This document shows positions 27,599 through 35,847 of a stretch of DNA of 64,000 bases, in pieces. The position numbers were made by a program, and so were the translations under genes. How positions within the stretch are numbered: the stretch's first letter is position 1; the number at the start of each line of letters is the position of its first letter. The notes under the pieces are model-generated. The model was not told where the DNA came from. It was given only the letters and a program-made list of their open reading frames with translations, and ran no database searches. The DNA comes from Pantoea sp050157905 (lineage in GTDB: Bacteria; Pseudomonadota; Gammaproteobacteria; Enterobacterales; Enterobacteriaceae), in NCBI RefSeq assembly GCF_050157905.1, contig NZ_JBKIWZ010000001.1:1426001-1490000 (forward strand). The letters are read 5' to 3'.

Positions 27599-27612
27599 TT
27601 GATTTAGATCAA
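27599..27612. promoter_or_regulatory. FNR-type box upstream of ompW
   Basis: TTGAT-TTAG-ATCAA, a perfect match to the FNR dyad consensus TTGAT-N4-ATCAA, at 123 bases upstream of the ompW start and about 115 bases before the divergent YkgJ gene. Confidence 0.7.
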
Positions 27613-27727
27613 TTTCAGAACCCACTGGTAACGAAAAATAGCGCTTGCTGAATAATTTAAGCCAGCCTATTTTGCTTCTCTTCCCTGTTGATTTTGGTTC
27701 GATGCCCTGGGAGGGGCGGGTGATCAA

Positions 27728-28144
27728 ATGCATGAAATAACGAATCCCTGTGTCAGCTGTGGCGCCTGCTGCGCCCATTTCCGCGTCTCTTTTTACTGGG
27801 CCGAAGCCGATGATGCTGGCGGGCTGGTGCCGACCCACTTAACCGAACCGCTCAGCCTGCTGATGCGCAATATGCGGGGAACGAACGATCGCCCCCCCCG
27901 CTGCGTCGCTCTGGAGGGAGAAATTGGCGGCTGCGTTTCCTGCGGGATTTATGAGCAACGTCCGACGCCCTGTCGCGAGTTTGCCATGTCCGGTGAAGCA
28001 GGCATTCATAACGAAGCCTGCGATCGCGCCCGCGCCCGTTATGGCCTTCCTGCGCTTTTTTCTCCTTCTTTACCTGATATGACAGAAAGTTATGCCGCGG
28101 CGGGTGCCCGCGAGCTGCCAGAACATGTACAATCGCCGGGTTAA
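27728..28144 (+). CDS. YkgJ-family cysteine cluster protein
   Basis: 138 residues. N-terminal CVSCGACCA and later GCVSCGIYEQRPTPC, the cysteine pattern of the YkgJ/CxxCxxCC family, proposed to bind zinc or iron; function unknown. Divergent from ompW, in the place that E. coli has yciEFG. A symmetrical CCGGG-TTAATTAA-CCCGG at 28136-28153 follows the stop. Confidence 0.85.
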   Translation: MHEITNPCVSCGACCAHFRVSFYWAEADDAGGLVPTHLTEPLSLLMRNMRGTNDRPPRCVALEGEIGGCVSCGIYEQRPTPCREFAMSGEAGIHNEACDRARARYGLPALFSPSLPDMTESYAAAGARELPEHVQSPG

Positions 28145-28153
28145 TTAACCCGG
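28136..28153. terminator. Palindrome after YkgJ gene
   Basis: An 18-base perfect palindrome spanning the stop codon region. Weak T-run only, so termination is uncertain. Confidence 0.4.
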
Positions 28154-28171
28154 TTCCTCCAAGGAGTGTAC

Positions 28172-28906
28172 ATGTCTATCACGGCCAGCTCGTTATACCG
28201 TGACACAGGAAATTTTGCGCGTCATCAACTGGCTACGTTACTGTTGCTGTCGCTGCTGACCGCTTTTATTACCGTTATGCTGGTGCATGTGCTGACGCCT
28301 GGTGCCGATCAGATGGCCCTGCTCCAGCAGAATGACGACAGCGCCGGTTCGCTGTTTGAGATGGTACAGAATATGTCCCCGGAGCAGCAGCAGGTCCTGC
28401 TGCACGCCTCGGCCGCCAGCACCTTTGCGGCGCTGATGGGTAATACGCTGCTACTGGGCGGCATGCTCTGCCTGATCCCACTGGTCTCAGCCGGTCAGCG
28501 AGTCAGCGCGCTGCGGGCAATTGGCGCATCCGTGCCAATGCTGCCTAAACTGCTGCTGCTTACCTTTCTGATGACGCTGGTGGCGCAACTGGGCTTTATG
28601 GTGCTGGTGGTGCCGGGCGTACTGCTGACGATTCTTCTGTCACTGGCCCCGGTTATGGTCGCCAGTGAAAAAATGGGTGTCTTTGCCGCTATGCGCGCCA
28701 GTATGCGCATGGCGTGGAAGAACGTGAAGCTGATTGCGCCCGCAATCCTGCTCTGGCTGCTGGCCAAGGTGGTGGTGATGTTGTTCTTCTCGTCGCTGAC
28801 CGTGCTACCGCTCAATGTCTCATCAGTGATTTTCACCGCAGCGGGTAACCTGGTGTCGGCGATGTTGATTATTTATCTTTATCGGCTCTATATGCTTTTA
28901 CGTTGA
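28172..28906 (+). CDS. yciC: YciC inner-membrane protein
   Basis: 244 residues starting MSITASSLYRDTGNF at the ATG 28172, five bases after AAGGAG; an in-frame GTG at 28166 overlaps that site and is unlikely. About five to six transmembrane helices and the conserved QNMSPEQQQVLLHASAAST segment. UPF0259 family; function unknown. First gene of the yciC-yciB-yciA group. Confidence 0.92.
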   Translation: MSITASSLYRDTGNFARHQLATLLLLSLLTAFITVMLVHVLTPGADQMALLQQNDDSAGSLFEMVQNMSPEQQQVLLHASAASTFAALMGNTLLLGGMLCLIPLVSAGQRVSALRAIGASVPMLPKLLLLTFLMTLVAQLGFMVLVVPGVLLTILLSLAPVMVASEKMGVFAAMRASMRMAWKNVKLIAPAILLWLLAKVVVMLFFSSLTVLPLNVSSVIFTAAGNLVSAMLIIYLYRLYMLLR

Positions 28907-28957
28907 TTTGCCATCGGCCTTCGGGCTGATACGCAGCCAACTCTGAATGGAAAAACT

Positions 28958-29497
28958 ATGAAGCAGCTACTCGACTTTCTTCCCCTGGTCGTTTTTTTCA
29001 TCTTTTATAAGCTGTATGACATCTTTGTGGCCTCCGGCGCACTGATCGTTGCGACCGGCCTGGCACTGGTTGTCAGCTGGGTGCTCTATCGCAAGCTGGA
29101 AAAGATGACGATTTTCACCTTTGTGCTGGTGGCCGTATTTGGCACTCTGACGCTGGTGTTCCATAACGATGAGTTCATCAAATGGAAAGTTACCGTGATT
29201 TACAGCCTGTTTGCCGCTGCTCTGCTTTACAGCCAGTGGTTCATGCAGCAGACGCTGATTCAGCGCATGCTGGGCAAAGAGCTGCAATTGCCTGAAACTG
29301 TCTGGCGTCGGCTCAATGTGGCCTGGGCGCTGTTCTTCCTGATTTGTGGCCTGGTGAATATCTATGTCGCCTTTTGGTTACCTCAGGCGTTCTGGGTTAA
29401 CTTTAAGGTATTCGGCCTTTCCGGTCTGACACTCCTGTTTACCCTGCTCAGCGGGCTTTATATCTGGCGACAGATGCCGCAGCAGGAACAAAAATAA
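28958..29497 (+). CDS. yciB: YciB (IspZ) septation/envelope membrane protein
   Basis: 179 residues, same length as E. coli YciB, with five hydrophobic helices starting FLPLVVFFIFYKLYDIF. YciB is an inner-membrane protein that interacts with cell elongation and division complexes; with DcrB it affects envelope integrity. Follows yciC by 51 bases and is ended by a strong terminator. Confidence 0.94.
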   Translation: MKQLLDFLPLVVFFIFYKLYDIFVASGALIVATGLALVVSWVLYRKLEKMTIFTFVLVAVFGTLTLVFHNDEFIKWKVTVIYSLFAAALLYSQWFMQQTLIQRMLGKELQLPETVWRRLNVAWALFFLICGLVNIYVAFWLPQAFWVNFKVFGLSGLTLLFTLLSGLYIWRQMPQQEQK

Positions 29498-29504
29498 TGA
29501 CACA

Positions 29505-29528
29505 GCCCGGTTCGCCGGGCATTTTTTT
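29505..29528 (+). terminator. yciB terminator
   Basis: GCCCGG (29505-29510) with TTCG loop and CCGGGC (29515-29520) followed by seven T. Separates yciCB from yciA. Confidence 0.85.
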
Positions 29529-29556
29529 GGCACTGACCTGCAAATAAGTGGACGCA

Positions 29557-29979
29557 ATGGACGAAAAACACAAACTGCCGCAAGGCGAAATGGTACTGCG
29601 CACGCTCGCCATGCCGGCAGACACCAACGCCAACGGCGATATCTTTGGTGGCTGGCTGATGTCGCAGATGGATATGGGCGGCGCGATTCTGGCTAAAGAG
29701 ATCGCGGAAGGCCGTGTGGTAACTGTACGTGTCGATGGCATGTCATTTATGAAACCGGTCGCCGTAGGCGATGTGGTGAGTTGCCATGCGAGTTGCATCC
29801 GGACCGGCAACAGCTCTATGACAATTAACGTCGAAGTGTGGATCAAAAAGGTGTCATCTGAGCCGATCGGCCAGACTTACTGTGCCACGGAAGCCGTATT
29901 CATCTACGTGGCCGTGGATAACGAAGGCAAATCGCGTCCTCTGCCCGCCGGTCGCGCTAATCAGTCTTCCGGCGAATAA
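29557..29979 (+). CDS. yciA: Acyl-CoA thioesterase YciA
   Basis: 140 residues from the ATG at 29557; an in-frame GTG 9 bases upstream is possible. Hotdog-fold thioesterase with TNANGDIFGGWLMSQMD (catalytic Asn/Asp) and PVAVGDVVSCH. E. coli YciA hydrolyses a broad range of acyl-CoA. Located near tonB and yciB as in E. coli. Confidence 0.92.
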   Translation: MDEKHKLPQGEMVLRTLAMPADTNANGDIFGGWLMSQMDMGGAILAKEIAEGRVVTVRVDGMSFMKPVAVGDVVSCHASCIRTGNSSMTINVEVWIKKVSSEPIGQTYCATEAVFIYVAVDNEGKSRPLPAGRANQSSGE

Positions 29980-29983
29980 GTGA

Positions 29984-30009
29984 CGGGTCAGGCCTGGCAG
30001 TCTGACCCG
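29984..30009. terminator. Hairpin between yciA and tonB
   Basis: CGGGTCAG (29984-29991) pairs with CTGACCCG (30002-30009), followed by TATTTATT on the + strand. Convergent genes. Confidence 0.6.
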
Positions 30010-30013
30010 GTAT

Positions 30014-30772
30014 TTATTCGAGACTGGCGCCACCGTTAATTTTAAACACGATATTCATCGTCATTCCCTTGGCTGGCCGTCCGCTCTGATAGCGCCAGTT
30101 TTTCATCGCCTGCTTCACCGTGCGCTCAAACATATTCGCCGGCTGGGCGGAGAGGATTTCGATATTATCGACCCGTCCGTCACTGTCGACGTCAAATTTC
30201 ACGCGGACCCGCCCCTCAATCCGCAGGGCAAACGCACGGGGTGGATAGCCCGGTTTGCTGATGCTTAACGCTTTTGGCCCCGCTGACGCAGAAACAGTGG
30301 GTGACGGTGCGGCTTTTGGTGCTGCGGCCGGTTTTTTCTCTGACGTGGGCGTCTTTTGCTGGAAAGGGTTAGCCTGCGGCTTGCTCTCCTGACGCGGCTT
30401 CACCTCACGTGCTGGCTGCTGCCGGTGTTCTGGTTTGGGTTTGGGTTTAGGTACAGGTTTTGGCTTAGGTTCGGGTTTAGGTATTGGCACCGGCTCAGCC
30501 TTAGGGGGTTCGGGTGTCGGCTCAGGCTCCGGAGTAGGCTCCTGTTCAGGCTCGGATTGTGGTGCAGGTGGCACCACTGCCGCAGGTGCAGGCGCGGGCT
30601 GAACCTCCGGCGCCACCATGGTGACGCTGATAGGCTGAGATGCCTCCGGTACCTTAATCTCCTGCCCAAATGACGCGTAGAGAATTCCGGCAATCACGCC
30701 CCCATGCAGGATGATGGACAGCAGCATGGAGACAGACGTGCGTTTAGGTAGTGGCATAGTCAGCGTGGTCAT
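30014..30772 (-). CDS. tonB: TonB energy transducer
   Basis: 252 residues, start placed at MTTLTMPLPKRT. The N-terminal helix (LLSIILHGGVIAG) carries the SxxxH motif for ExbB/ExbD contact. A long Pro-rich spacer follows with Glu-Pro repeats then Lys-Pro repeats (about residues 60-130). The C-terminal domain has YPPRAFALRIEGRVRV and the WRYQ end typical of TonB. It transmits proton-motive energy to outer-membrane siderophore and B12 receptors. A Fur-like element lies upstream. Confidence 0.95.
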   Translation of the reverse strand: MTTLTMPLPKRTSVSMLLSIILHGGVIAGILYASFGQEIKVPEASQPISVTMVAPEVQPAPAPAAVVPPAPQSEPEQEPTPEPEPTPEPPKAEPVPIPKPEPKPKPVPKPKPKPEHRQQPAREVKPRQESKPQANPFQQKTPTSEKKPAAAPKAAPSPTVSASAGPKALSISKPGYPPRAFALRIEGRVRVKFDVDSDGRVDNIEILSAQPANMFERTVKQAMKNWRYQSGRPAKGMTMNIVFKINGGASLE

Positions 30773-30804
30773 AACGATCGCAGTGATTGAGTGAGGCTGC
30801 AATT

Positions 30805-30825
30805 TTAAATGCAAATAGCAATCAG
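30805..30825. promoter_or_regulatory. Fur-like element upstream of tonB
   Basis: AT-rich hexamer series read on the minus strand as GATTGC-TATTTG-CATTTA, nearly the same as the E. coli tonB promoter segment. Fur binding is inferred, as the 19-bp consensus is only partly matched. Confidence 0.45.
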
Positions 30826-30968
30826 TTTCAATAACTCCCCTGCGCCGTCCTGCATAAAAGTGCTTTTAGCCCTTTATGCGGAGCCCTGCACTGCCTGCAG
30901 GTTTCGTTTGCACATTGCATGGCGATCCCTTAACGTGTTGCGAAATTCTGAATACTGGGAGTTACTGA

Positions 30969-31265
30969 GTGCTTTACGTCATATATGCAGAAGATACTGC
31001 AGATTCACTGGAAAAGCGTAATGCCGTGCGCCCTGCCCATCTGGCCCGGCTCAAACTGCTGCAGGAAGAGGGGCGCCTGATTATCGCTGGCCCGATGCCT
31101 GCAGTAGACAGTAACGATCCCGGTGTCGCGGGCTTTACCGGGTCAACCGTCGTTGCTGAGTTCCCGTCACTGGAAGCGGCACAATCCTGGGCGCAGGACG
31201 ACCCTTACTTCGCGGCGGGTGTTTACGCCCAGGTTACGGTTAAGCCGTTCAAGCGCGTCTTCTGA
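30969..31265 (+). CDS. yciI: YciI-family protein
   Basis: 98 residues from a GTG at 30969 with GGGAG seven bases upstream, giving the same N-terminus as E. coli YciI (LYVIYAED). Conserved RPAHLARLKLL, GPMPAVDS and the C-terminal VKPFKRVF. A dimeric alpha/beta barrel; dechlorinase-related fold, with unclear substrate in enterobacteria. Divergent from tonB. Confidence 0.93.
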   Translation: MLYVIYAEDTADSLEKRNAVRPAHLARLKLLQEEGRLIIAGPMPAVDSNDPGVAGFTGSTVVAEFPSLEAAQSWAQDDPYFAAGVYAQVTVKPFKRVF

Positions 31266-31285
31266 TAGCTGGCGGGCGATAAAGA

Positions 31286-31320
31286 TGGCTTCTGTGTCTG
31301 ACACAGGAGCCATTTTTCTT
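31286..31320 (+). terminator. yciI terminator
   Basis: GGCTTCTGTGTC folds on ACACAGGAGCC (31288-31311, one G-U pair) followed by ATTTTTCTTT. Confidence 0.8.
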
Positions 31321-31336
31321 TGCAGGGTAAGAAAAA

Positions 31337-31522
31337 ATGCAGATTGTGATTACTGGATTACTGGTCATCATCATTGTCATGACGGGGAGTGCCGTTTATC
31401 TCTGGCGGAGACGGGGCTGGCGGAAAGCAAGGCAGTGGATTGTGATGCTGATTGTGCTGGCGGCAGCACTGCAAATGGTTAACGTTGTGCTGATGATGAA
31501 CGCACAACGTCTTTCGGGATAA
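31337..31522 (+). CDS. 61-residue two-helix membrane protein, unknown
   Basis: Not recognised. Two predicted transmembrane helices (about 3-24 and 34-54) flanking a basic loop WRRRGWRKARQW, so a hairpin protein with positive-inside loop. A GGGTAAG-like weak ribosome site precedes ATG. It follows yciI directly after its terminator; in E. coli the kch potassium channel gene is near this position. Function unknown. Confidence 0.55.
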   Translation: MQIVITGLLVIIIVMTGSAVYLWRRRGWRKARQWIVMLIVLAAALQMVNVVLMMNAQRLSG

Positions 31523-31704
31523 TGTTCACTGAAATAATCTCTGCAAAAAAATTTTCGCCGTGTAGTCTGCTGCTGATACTTTCTTTGTACCGGGGCTCAG
31601 AGGCGAATACGTCGAAAAGAATTGCGTGGAAAGGCAGAGAGGTTGTTTATGCGCTTAGCGAGCCAGACTGCAATGAAGTCTGCGCTGGCTCCCCCGCTAT
31701 GCAA

Positions 31705-31947
31705 TTAACCACGATCCAGAATCAGGCCAATCAGTGCGTGATAGTGCTGCTCTTCTTCCGGGCTGGTTACATGCTGCAAACGCTTGATCAGTTTTGAGCA
31801 GATAGCCTTACGATTAAGGGTACGGCCCGAACTGATGATTTCAGTAACAACCGATCCCAGGATTGCCTGCTGCGAAGGTTGCGCAGCGCTGTATAAGTAC
31901 GCGGAGATGTCAGATACTGAAGCGGGAATACGAGTATTAGTCTGCAT
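31705..31947 (-). CDS. AriR/YmgB-like biofilm and stress regulator
   Basis: 80 residues from ATG at 31947, with GAGGT five bases upstream; an upstream frame extension lacks a ribosome site. The pattern QAILGSVVTEIISSGRTLNRKAICSKLI followed by EEEQHYHALIGLIL matches the short alpha-helical YmgB/AriR family (PF10798 type), which controls biofilm and acid resistance in E. coli, where BluR represses its operon. AT-rich flanks and a TTGTACAA dyad upstream (32104-32136). Similarity judged by eye, so moderate. Confidence 0.65.
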   Translation of the reverse strand: MQTNTRIPASVSDISAYLYSAAQPSQQAILGSVVTEIISSGRTLNRKAICSKLIKRLQHVTSPEEEQHYHALIGLILDRG

Positions 31948-32103
31948 GATTGACCTCATTGCGTTTTTGGTAAATGTCTTAACCGATGAAGCAAAGTTAT
32001 ACAATAACGCTCTTTATGTACAGATATTTAGTTATCTGATTTTCCATCAACTCATCAATTTAATAAATAAAACAATAAAATCAACACTTTAAAAAAACGT
32101 AAA

Positions 32104-32136
32104 GTTGTACAAATTTTTCCCGGCATCTTGTACAAC
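32104..32136. promoter_or_regulatory. TTGTACAA inverted-repeat operator candidate
   Basis: GTTGTACAA (32104-32112) and TTGTACAAC (32128-32136) form a perfect inverted repeat, each arm also containing the palindrome TTGTACAA. It lies about 160 bases upstream of the AriR-like gene. The arms resemble the dyad recalled for MlrA/BluR-type MerR regulators. Confidence 0.5.
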
Positions 32137-32252
32137 CCACCTGCAACCTTACCTTCCCGTCAAAAAACAAACTGTTCATCATTTTTTCAGTCACGACGAT
32201 GCAATTTCTGGCAGAGCTGTCTACATTTGGATCTTACAGGTTAACCCTCTGA

Positions 32253-32600
32253 ATGGATGCACAGCGCAGTCGCGACCTTATTATGCATAAAACTTATCCC
32301 GGTCAGCCCTTAACTCTGTTAGCGCCGCTACTATTACGTCTTGCAGCGATCGCCGACCCTAAAATTGAAGTGATGAGCGGTTATCCCGCTCATTGCTCGG
32401 CATGGCTGACGATCTACTATCAGCGAAAATCAGGACGCTGGTCCTATGAATGGTACGATCGGAAGGGTTGCCGACGGCCAGCCCTGCTGGGCGATACGAT
32501 GGGATGTCTGATGCATGAGGTCAGCGATCGGGGAGCTTCGCAGCAGGAGCACCTGATGGCGCGACGCCTGCTGGCGGAGACGGGATTTATGGAAGCCTGA
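32253..32600 (+). CDS. Hypothetical protein, unknown
   Basis: 115 residues at most; a shorter start at 32284 gives MHKTYPG and 105 residues. No ribosome site is convincing for either. Composition is plausible for a soluble protein (WSYEWYDRKGCRR, Leu-rich first part), but I recognise no family. It lies between the TTGTACAA dyad and yciY. Codon pattern resembles the surrounding genes, so a real gene is likely but not certain. Confidence 0.4.
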   Translation: MDAQRSRDLIMHKTYPGQPLTLLAPLLLRLAAIADPKIEVMSGYPAHCSAWLTIYYQRKSGRWSYEWYDRKGCRRPALLGDTMGCLMHEVSDRGASQQEHLMARRLLAETGFMEA

Positions 32601-32639
32601 CGAAGCGGTTATCCGCCAGGCGCTCCGCGTCGGTTAACG

Positions 32640-32813
32640 CTAGACCATCTGCGTAATGAACAGAATCGAACGACGCTGCTGTTGTGCCAGCTGGTGGCGG
32701 ATGCAGTGAATACGCTTATAACGCCGTGAATGCCCTTCCAGCCAGCGTGAACGGCGGCGATGAACCTGCCTCAGCATTCTCCAGCGCGCCACCTCATTTC
32801 TGCTTCTTTTCAT
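32640..32813 (-). CDS. yciY: YciY, small basic protein
   Basis: 57 residues, too short for most gene finders. The start MKRSRNEVARWRM and the RRSRWLEGHSRR segment closely match E. coli YciY, which is also 57 residues and next to cls. Extremely Arg-rich and probably nucleic-acid-binding; function unknown. Divergent from clsA. Confidence 0.8.
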   Translation of the reverse strand: MKRSRNEVARWRMLRQVHRRRSRWLEGHSRRYKRIHCIRHQLAQQQRRSILFITQMV

Positions 32814-32972
32814 TACTTCCTCTCTGACATCAAATCCGCGTGGGCATTATAGAGATCTCTGCGCAAATGCCAAATCTGATCGCCTGCTCAGACACGTCAG
32901 GATTAAAGGTTTCGTTAGCGTGCATCTGCACGTAAACTTGCCAGACGGAAGCGCGAACGGGATGTCCACTTT

Positions 32973-34433
32973 ATGACCACTTTTTACACGCTTATCAGCT
33001 GGTTGCTGCTGTTTGGATACTGGCTGCTGATTGCTGGTGTCACCCTGCGCATCCTGATGAAGCGGCGGGCTGTCACCTCTGCAATGGCCTGGCTGCTGGT
33101 AATCTATATCCTGCCGCTGGTAGGCATCATCGCTTATCTCTCCTTTGGCGAACTGCATCTGGGAAAACGCCGCGCAGAGCGCGCACGCACCATGTGGCCG
33201 TCAACCGCGCGCTGGCTCAACGATCTCAAACAGTGCCGTGAAATTTTTGCTACCGGGCACAGCGACGTGGCACGTTCCCTGTTTGAGCTTTGCTATCATC
33301 GCCAGGGAATCGCCGGGGTAAAGGGCAATCAGCTTCAGCTACTGACCAGCTCAGACGATGTCATGCAGGCGCTAATCCGCGATATTCAGCTGGCCCGCCA
33401 TAATATCGAGATGGTGTTCTATATCTGGCACCCTGGTGGTCTGGCAGATGAAGTGGCGGAATCTCTGATGGCGGCCTCACGCCGGGGCGTGCATTGTCGT
33501 CTGCTGCTCGACTCCGCCGGCAGTGTCACCTTTTTCCGCAGCCCCTGGGCAGGCATGATGCGCAATGCCGGCATCGACGTGGTGGAAGCGCTGCAGGTGA
33601 GCCTGCTGCGTGTTTTTCTGCGACGGATGGATCTGCGTCAGCACCGAAAAATTGTTCTGATCGACAACTATATTGCCTATACCGGCAGCATGAACCTGGT
33701 TGATCCTCGCTTCTTCAAGCAAAGTGCAGGCGTAGGCCAGTGGATCGATTTGATGGCACGTATGGAAGGCCCGGTTGCCACCGCGATGGGGATTGTCTTC
33801 AGCTGCGACTGGGAAATCGAAACCGGCAAACGGATTCTGCCGCCGCCGCCCGACCGTAATATCATGCCGTTCGAACAGGAAAGTGGCCACACCGTGCAGG
33901 TCATCGCCTCCGGTCCCGGTTTCCCGGAGGATATGATCCATCAGGCGCTGCTGACAGCGGTCTATTCAGCGCGTGAGCAGCTGATTATGACCACGCCCTA
34001 TTTTGTGCCCAGCGACGATCTGCTGCATGCCATCTGTACGGCGGCGCAGCGTGGCGTCAGCGTCAGCATTATCATTCCGCGCAATAATGACTCACTGCTG
34101 GTGGGCTGGGCCAGCCGCGCTTTCTTCAGCGAACTGCTGGAAGCCGGTGTAAAAATTTATCAGTTTGAAGATGGCCTGCTGCACACCAAGAGCGTGCTGG
34201 TCGACGGACAGCTGAGCCTTGTCGGCACCGTAAACCTCGATATGCGCAGTTTATGGCTGAACTTTGAAGTCACGCTGGTGGTGGACGATGCGGGATTTGG
34301 CAGCGACCTGGCCTGCGTACAGGATGATTATATCGCCCGTTCCCGCCTGCTGGATGGCAAACGCTGGGCAAAACGTGCCTGGTGGCAGCGCATCGTCGAA
34401 CGACTGTTTTACTTCTTCAGCCCTTTACTGTAA
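32973..34433 (+). CDS. clsA: Cardiolipin synthase A
   Basis: 486 residues, the same as E. coli ClsA. Two N-terminal transmembrane helices (about 5-25, 35-57), then two phospholipase-D HKD motifs: HRKIVLID with GSMN, and HTKSVLVD with GTVN. It condenses two phosphatidylglycerols into cardiolipin and glycerol. Confidence 0.96.
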   Translation: MTTFYTLISWLLLFGYWLLIAGVTLRILMKRRAVTSAMAWLLVIYILPLVGIIAYLSFGELHLGKRRAERARTMWPSTARWLNDLKQCREIFATGHSDVARSLFELCYHRQGIAGVKGNQLQLLTSSDDVMQALIRDIQLARHNIEMVFYIWHPGGLADEVAESLMAASRRGVHCRLLLDSAGSVTFFRSPWAGMMRNAGIDVVEALQVSLLRVFLRRMDLRQHRKIVLIDNYIAYTGSMNLVDPRFFKQSAGVGQWIDLMARMEGPVATAMGIVFSCDWEIETGKRILPPPPDRNIMPFEQESGHTVQVIASGPGFPEDMIHQALLTAVYSAREQLIMTTPYFVPSDDLLHAICTAAQRGVSVSIIIPRNNDSLLVGWASRAFFSELLEAGVKIYQFEDGLLHTKSVLVDGQLSLVGTVNLDMRSLWLNFEVTLVVDDAGFGSDLACVQDDYIARSRLLDGKRWAKRAWWQRIVERLFYFFSPLL

Positions 34434-34478
34434 AACGAGCCAGATTATGTAAATGGCCACAGGCCGACAGGACAGACT

Positions 34479-34802
34479 ATGGATTTAAATAATCGCCTTA
34501 CCGAAGATGAAACGCTGGAACAAGCCTACGATATTTTTCTCGAACTGGCAGGCGACAACCTGGATCCGGCCGATATCATTCTCTTTAATCTGCAGTTCGA
34601 AGAGCGCGGCGGCGCAGAGCTGTTCGATCCTTCCGAAGACTGGAAAGATCATGTCGATTTCGATCTGAACCCGGACTTTTTCGCCGAAGTCGTGATTGGG
34701 CTGGGTGAAGCGGATGGCGAGCCGATTACCGACGTCTTTGCCCGCGTGCTGCTCTGCCGCGAAAAAGATCATAAACTCTGTCACATCCTGTGGCGGGAGT
34801 GA
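34479..34802 (+). CDS. yciU: YciU, DUF440 acidic protein
   Basis: 107 residues, very acidic, similar to E. coli YciU and H. influenzae HI1450, a dsDNA-mimic protein. Conserved EDETLEQAYDIFLELAGDNL and FEERGGAEL segments. Located between clsA and oppF as in E. coli. Confidence 0.92.
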   Translation: MDLNNRLTEDETLEQAYDIFLELAGDNLDPADIILFNLQFEERGGAELFDPSEDWKDHVDFDLNPDFFAEVVIGLGEADGEPITDVFARVLLCREKDHKLCHILWRE

Positions 34803-34814
34803 TCATCAGATAAG

Positions 34815-34842
34815 AAAACGCCGGGCCTCTGCCCGGCGTTTT
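34815..34842. terminator. Bidirectional terminator yciU/oppF
   Basis: A 12-bp perfect stem (34815-34826 with 34831-34842) with CTCT loop, A and T runs within the stem ends; serves convergent yciU and the opp operon. Confidence 0.9.
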
Positions 34843-34845
34843 GCT

Positions 34846-35847
34846 TTACAGCGGGTCGACCTTGAGACAGGAGACCGCATGGTGGAAACTGCCTTCCAGC
34901 AGTGGCCGGGTTCTGGCGCACTCCGGCCCGGCAATCGGGCAGCGGGTACGGAACACGCAGCCTGACGGCGGGTTAATCGGCGATGGCAACTCCCCTTCCA
35001 GCAGCTGAATCTGTTTATTCTTTTCCAGATCCGGATCGGGAATCGGCACGGCAGACATCAGCGCCCGGGTGTAAGGGTGCTGCGGATTGCTGTAGACCTC
35101 GTTGTAGGTGCCCAGCTCCACCGCATGACCCAGATACATCACCAGCACGCGGTCAGAAATATGCTTCACGACCGCAAGGTCATGGGCAATGAAGATGAGC
35201 GACAGCCCCATCTCCCGTTGTAACTGTTGCAGCAGGTTAACCACCTGAGCCTGAATCGAGACGTCCAGCGCGGAGACCGGCTCATCACAGATAATCAGCT
35301 TCGGTTCCAGAATCAGGGCGCGGGCGATACCGATACGCTGGCACTGTCCGCCCGAGAATTCGTGTGGATAGCGGTTAATCAGGTTAGGCAGCAGCCCTAC
35401 CTTCATCATCATATTTTTGACGCGCTCTTTGACTTCCTCACGCGCCATTTTTGGATGATAGGTTCTGAGCGGCTCCGCGATGATATCGCCGATGGTCATA
35501 CGCGGGTTCAGCGACGCCAGCGGGTCCTGGAAGATCATCTGGATGTCGCCGCGCGCTTTGCGCCACTCCTCTTCGCTCTGGCCCAGCAGATCGCGGCCCA
35601 GCCAGGCGACGCGTCCGTCCGTTGCTTTGACCAGACCGATAATGGCGCGTGCCAGAGTCGATTTTCCGCAGCCTGACTCACCCACCACGCCCAGGGTTTC
35701 ACCTTCATAAAGCCGCAGGCTGACGCCATCAACCGCTTTCAGGGTTTTTGACGGCTGCCAGAACCATTGCTTGCCATCTTTAATGTCGAAATGCACTTTG
35801 AGATCGGCGATTTCGAGTAATACTCTTTTTTCCGCTACGGTGCTCAT
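34846..35847 (-). CDS. oppF: Oligopeptide ABC transporter ATPase OppF
   Basis: 333 residues (E. coli 334). Walker A GESGCGKST, signature LSGGQ-type EFSGGQCQRIGIAR, Walker B LIICDEPVSALD, switch His AHD. The C-terminal cysteine cluster (CVFRTRCP, PEC) typical of oligopeptide ATPases is present. Overlaps oppD by 4 bases. Confidence 0.96.
   Translation of the reverse strand: MSTVAEKRVLLEIADLKVHFDIKDGKQWFWQPSKTLKAVDGVSLRLYEGETLGVVGESGCGKSTLARAIIGLVKATDGRVAWLGRDLLGQSEEEWRKARGDIQMIFQDPLASLNPRMTIGDIIAEPLRTYHPKMAREEVKERVKNMMMKVGLLPNLINRYPHEFSGGQCQRIGIARALILEPKLIICDEPVSALDVSIQAQVVNLLQQLQREMGLSLIFIAHDLAVVKHISDRVLVMYLGHAVELGTYNEVYSNPQHPYTRALMSAVPIPDPDLEKNKQIQLLEGELPSPINPPSGCVFRTRCPIAGPECARTRPLLEGSFHHAVSCLKVDPL

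Noticed and set aside
31653..31691. Imperfect hairpin downstream of the AriR-like gene as terminator
   Set aside because: Stem needs a bulge and no U tract follows on either strand.
31522..31797. 91-codon ORF starting at the stop of the two-helix protein
   Set aside because: Overlaps the AriR-like gene antisense at its end and has no recognisable features; a coupled TAATG start is probably chance.
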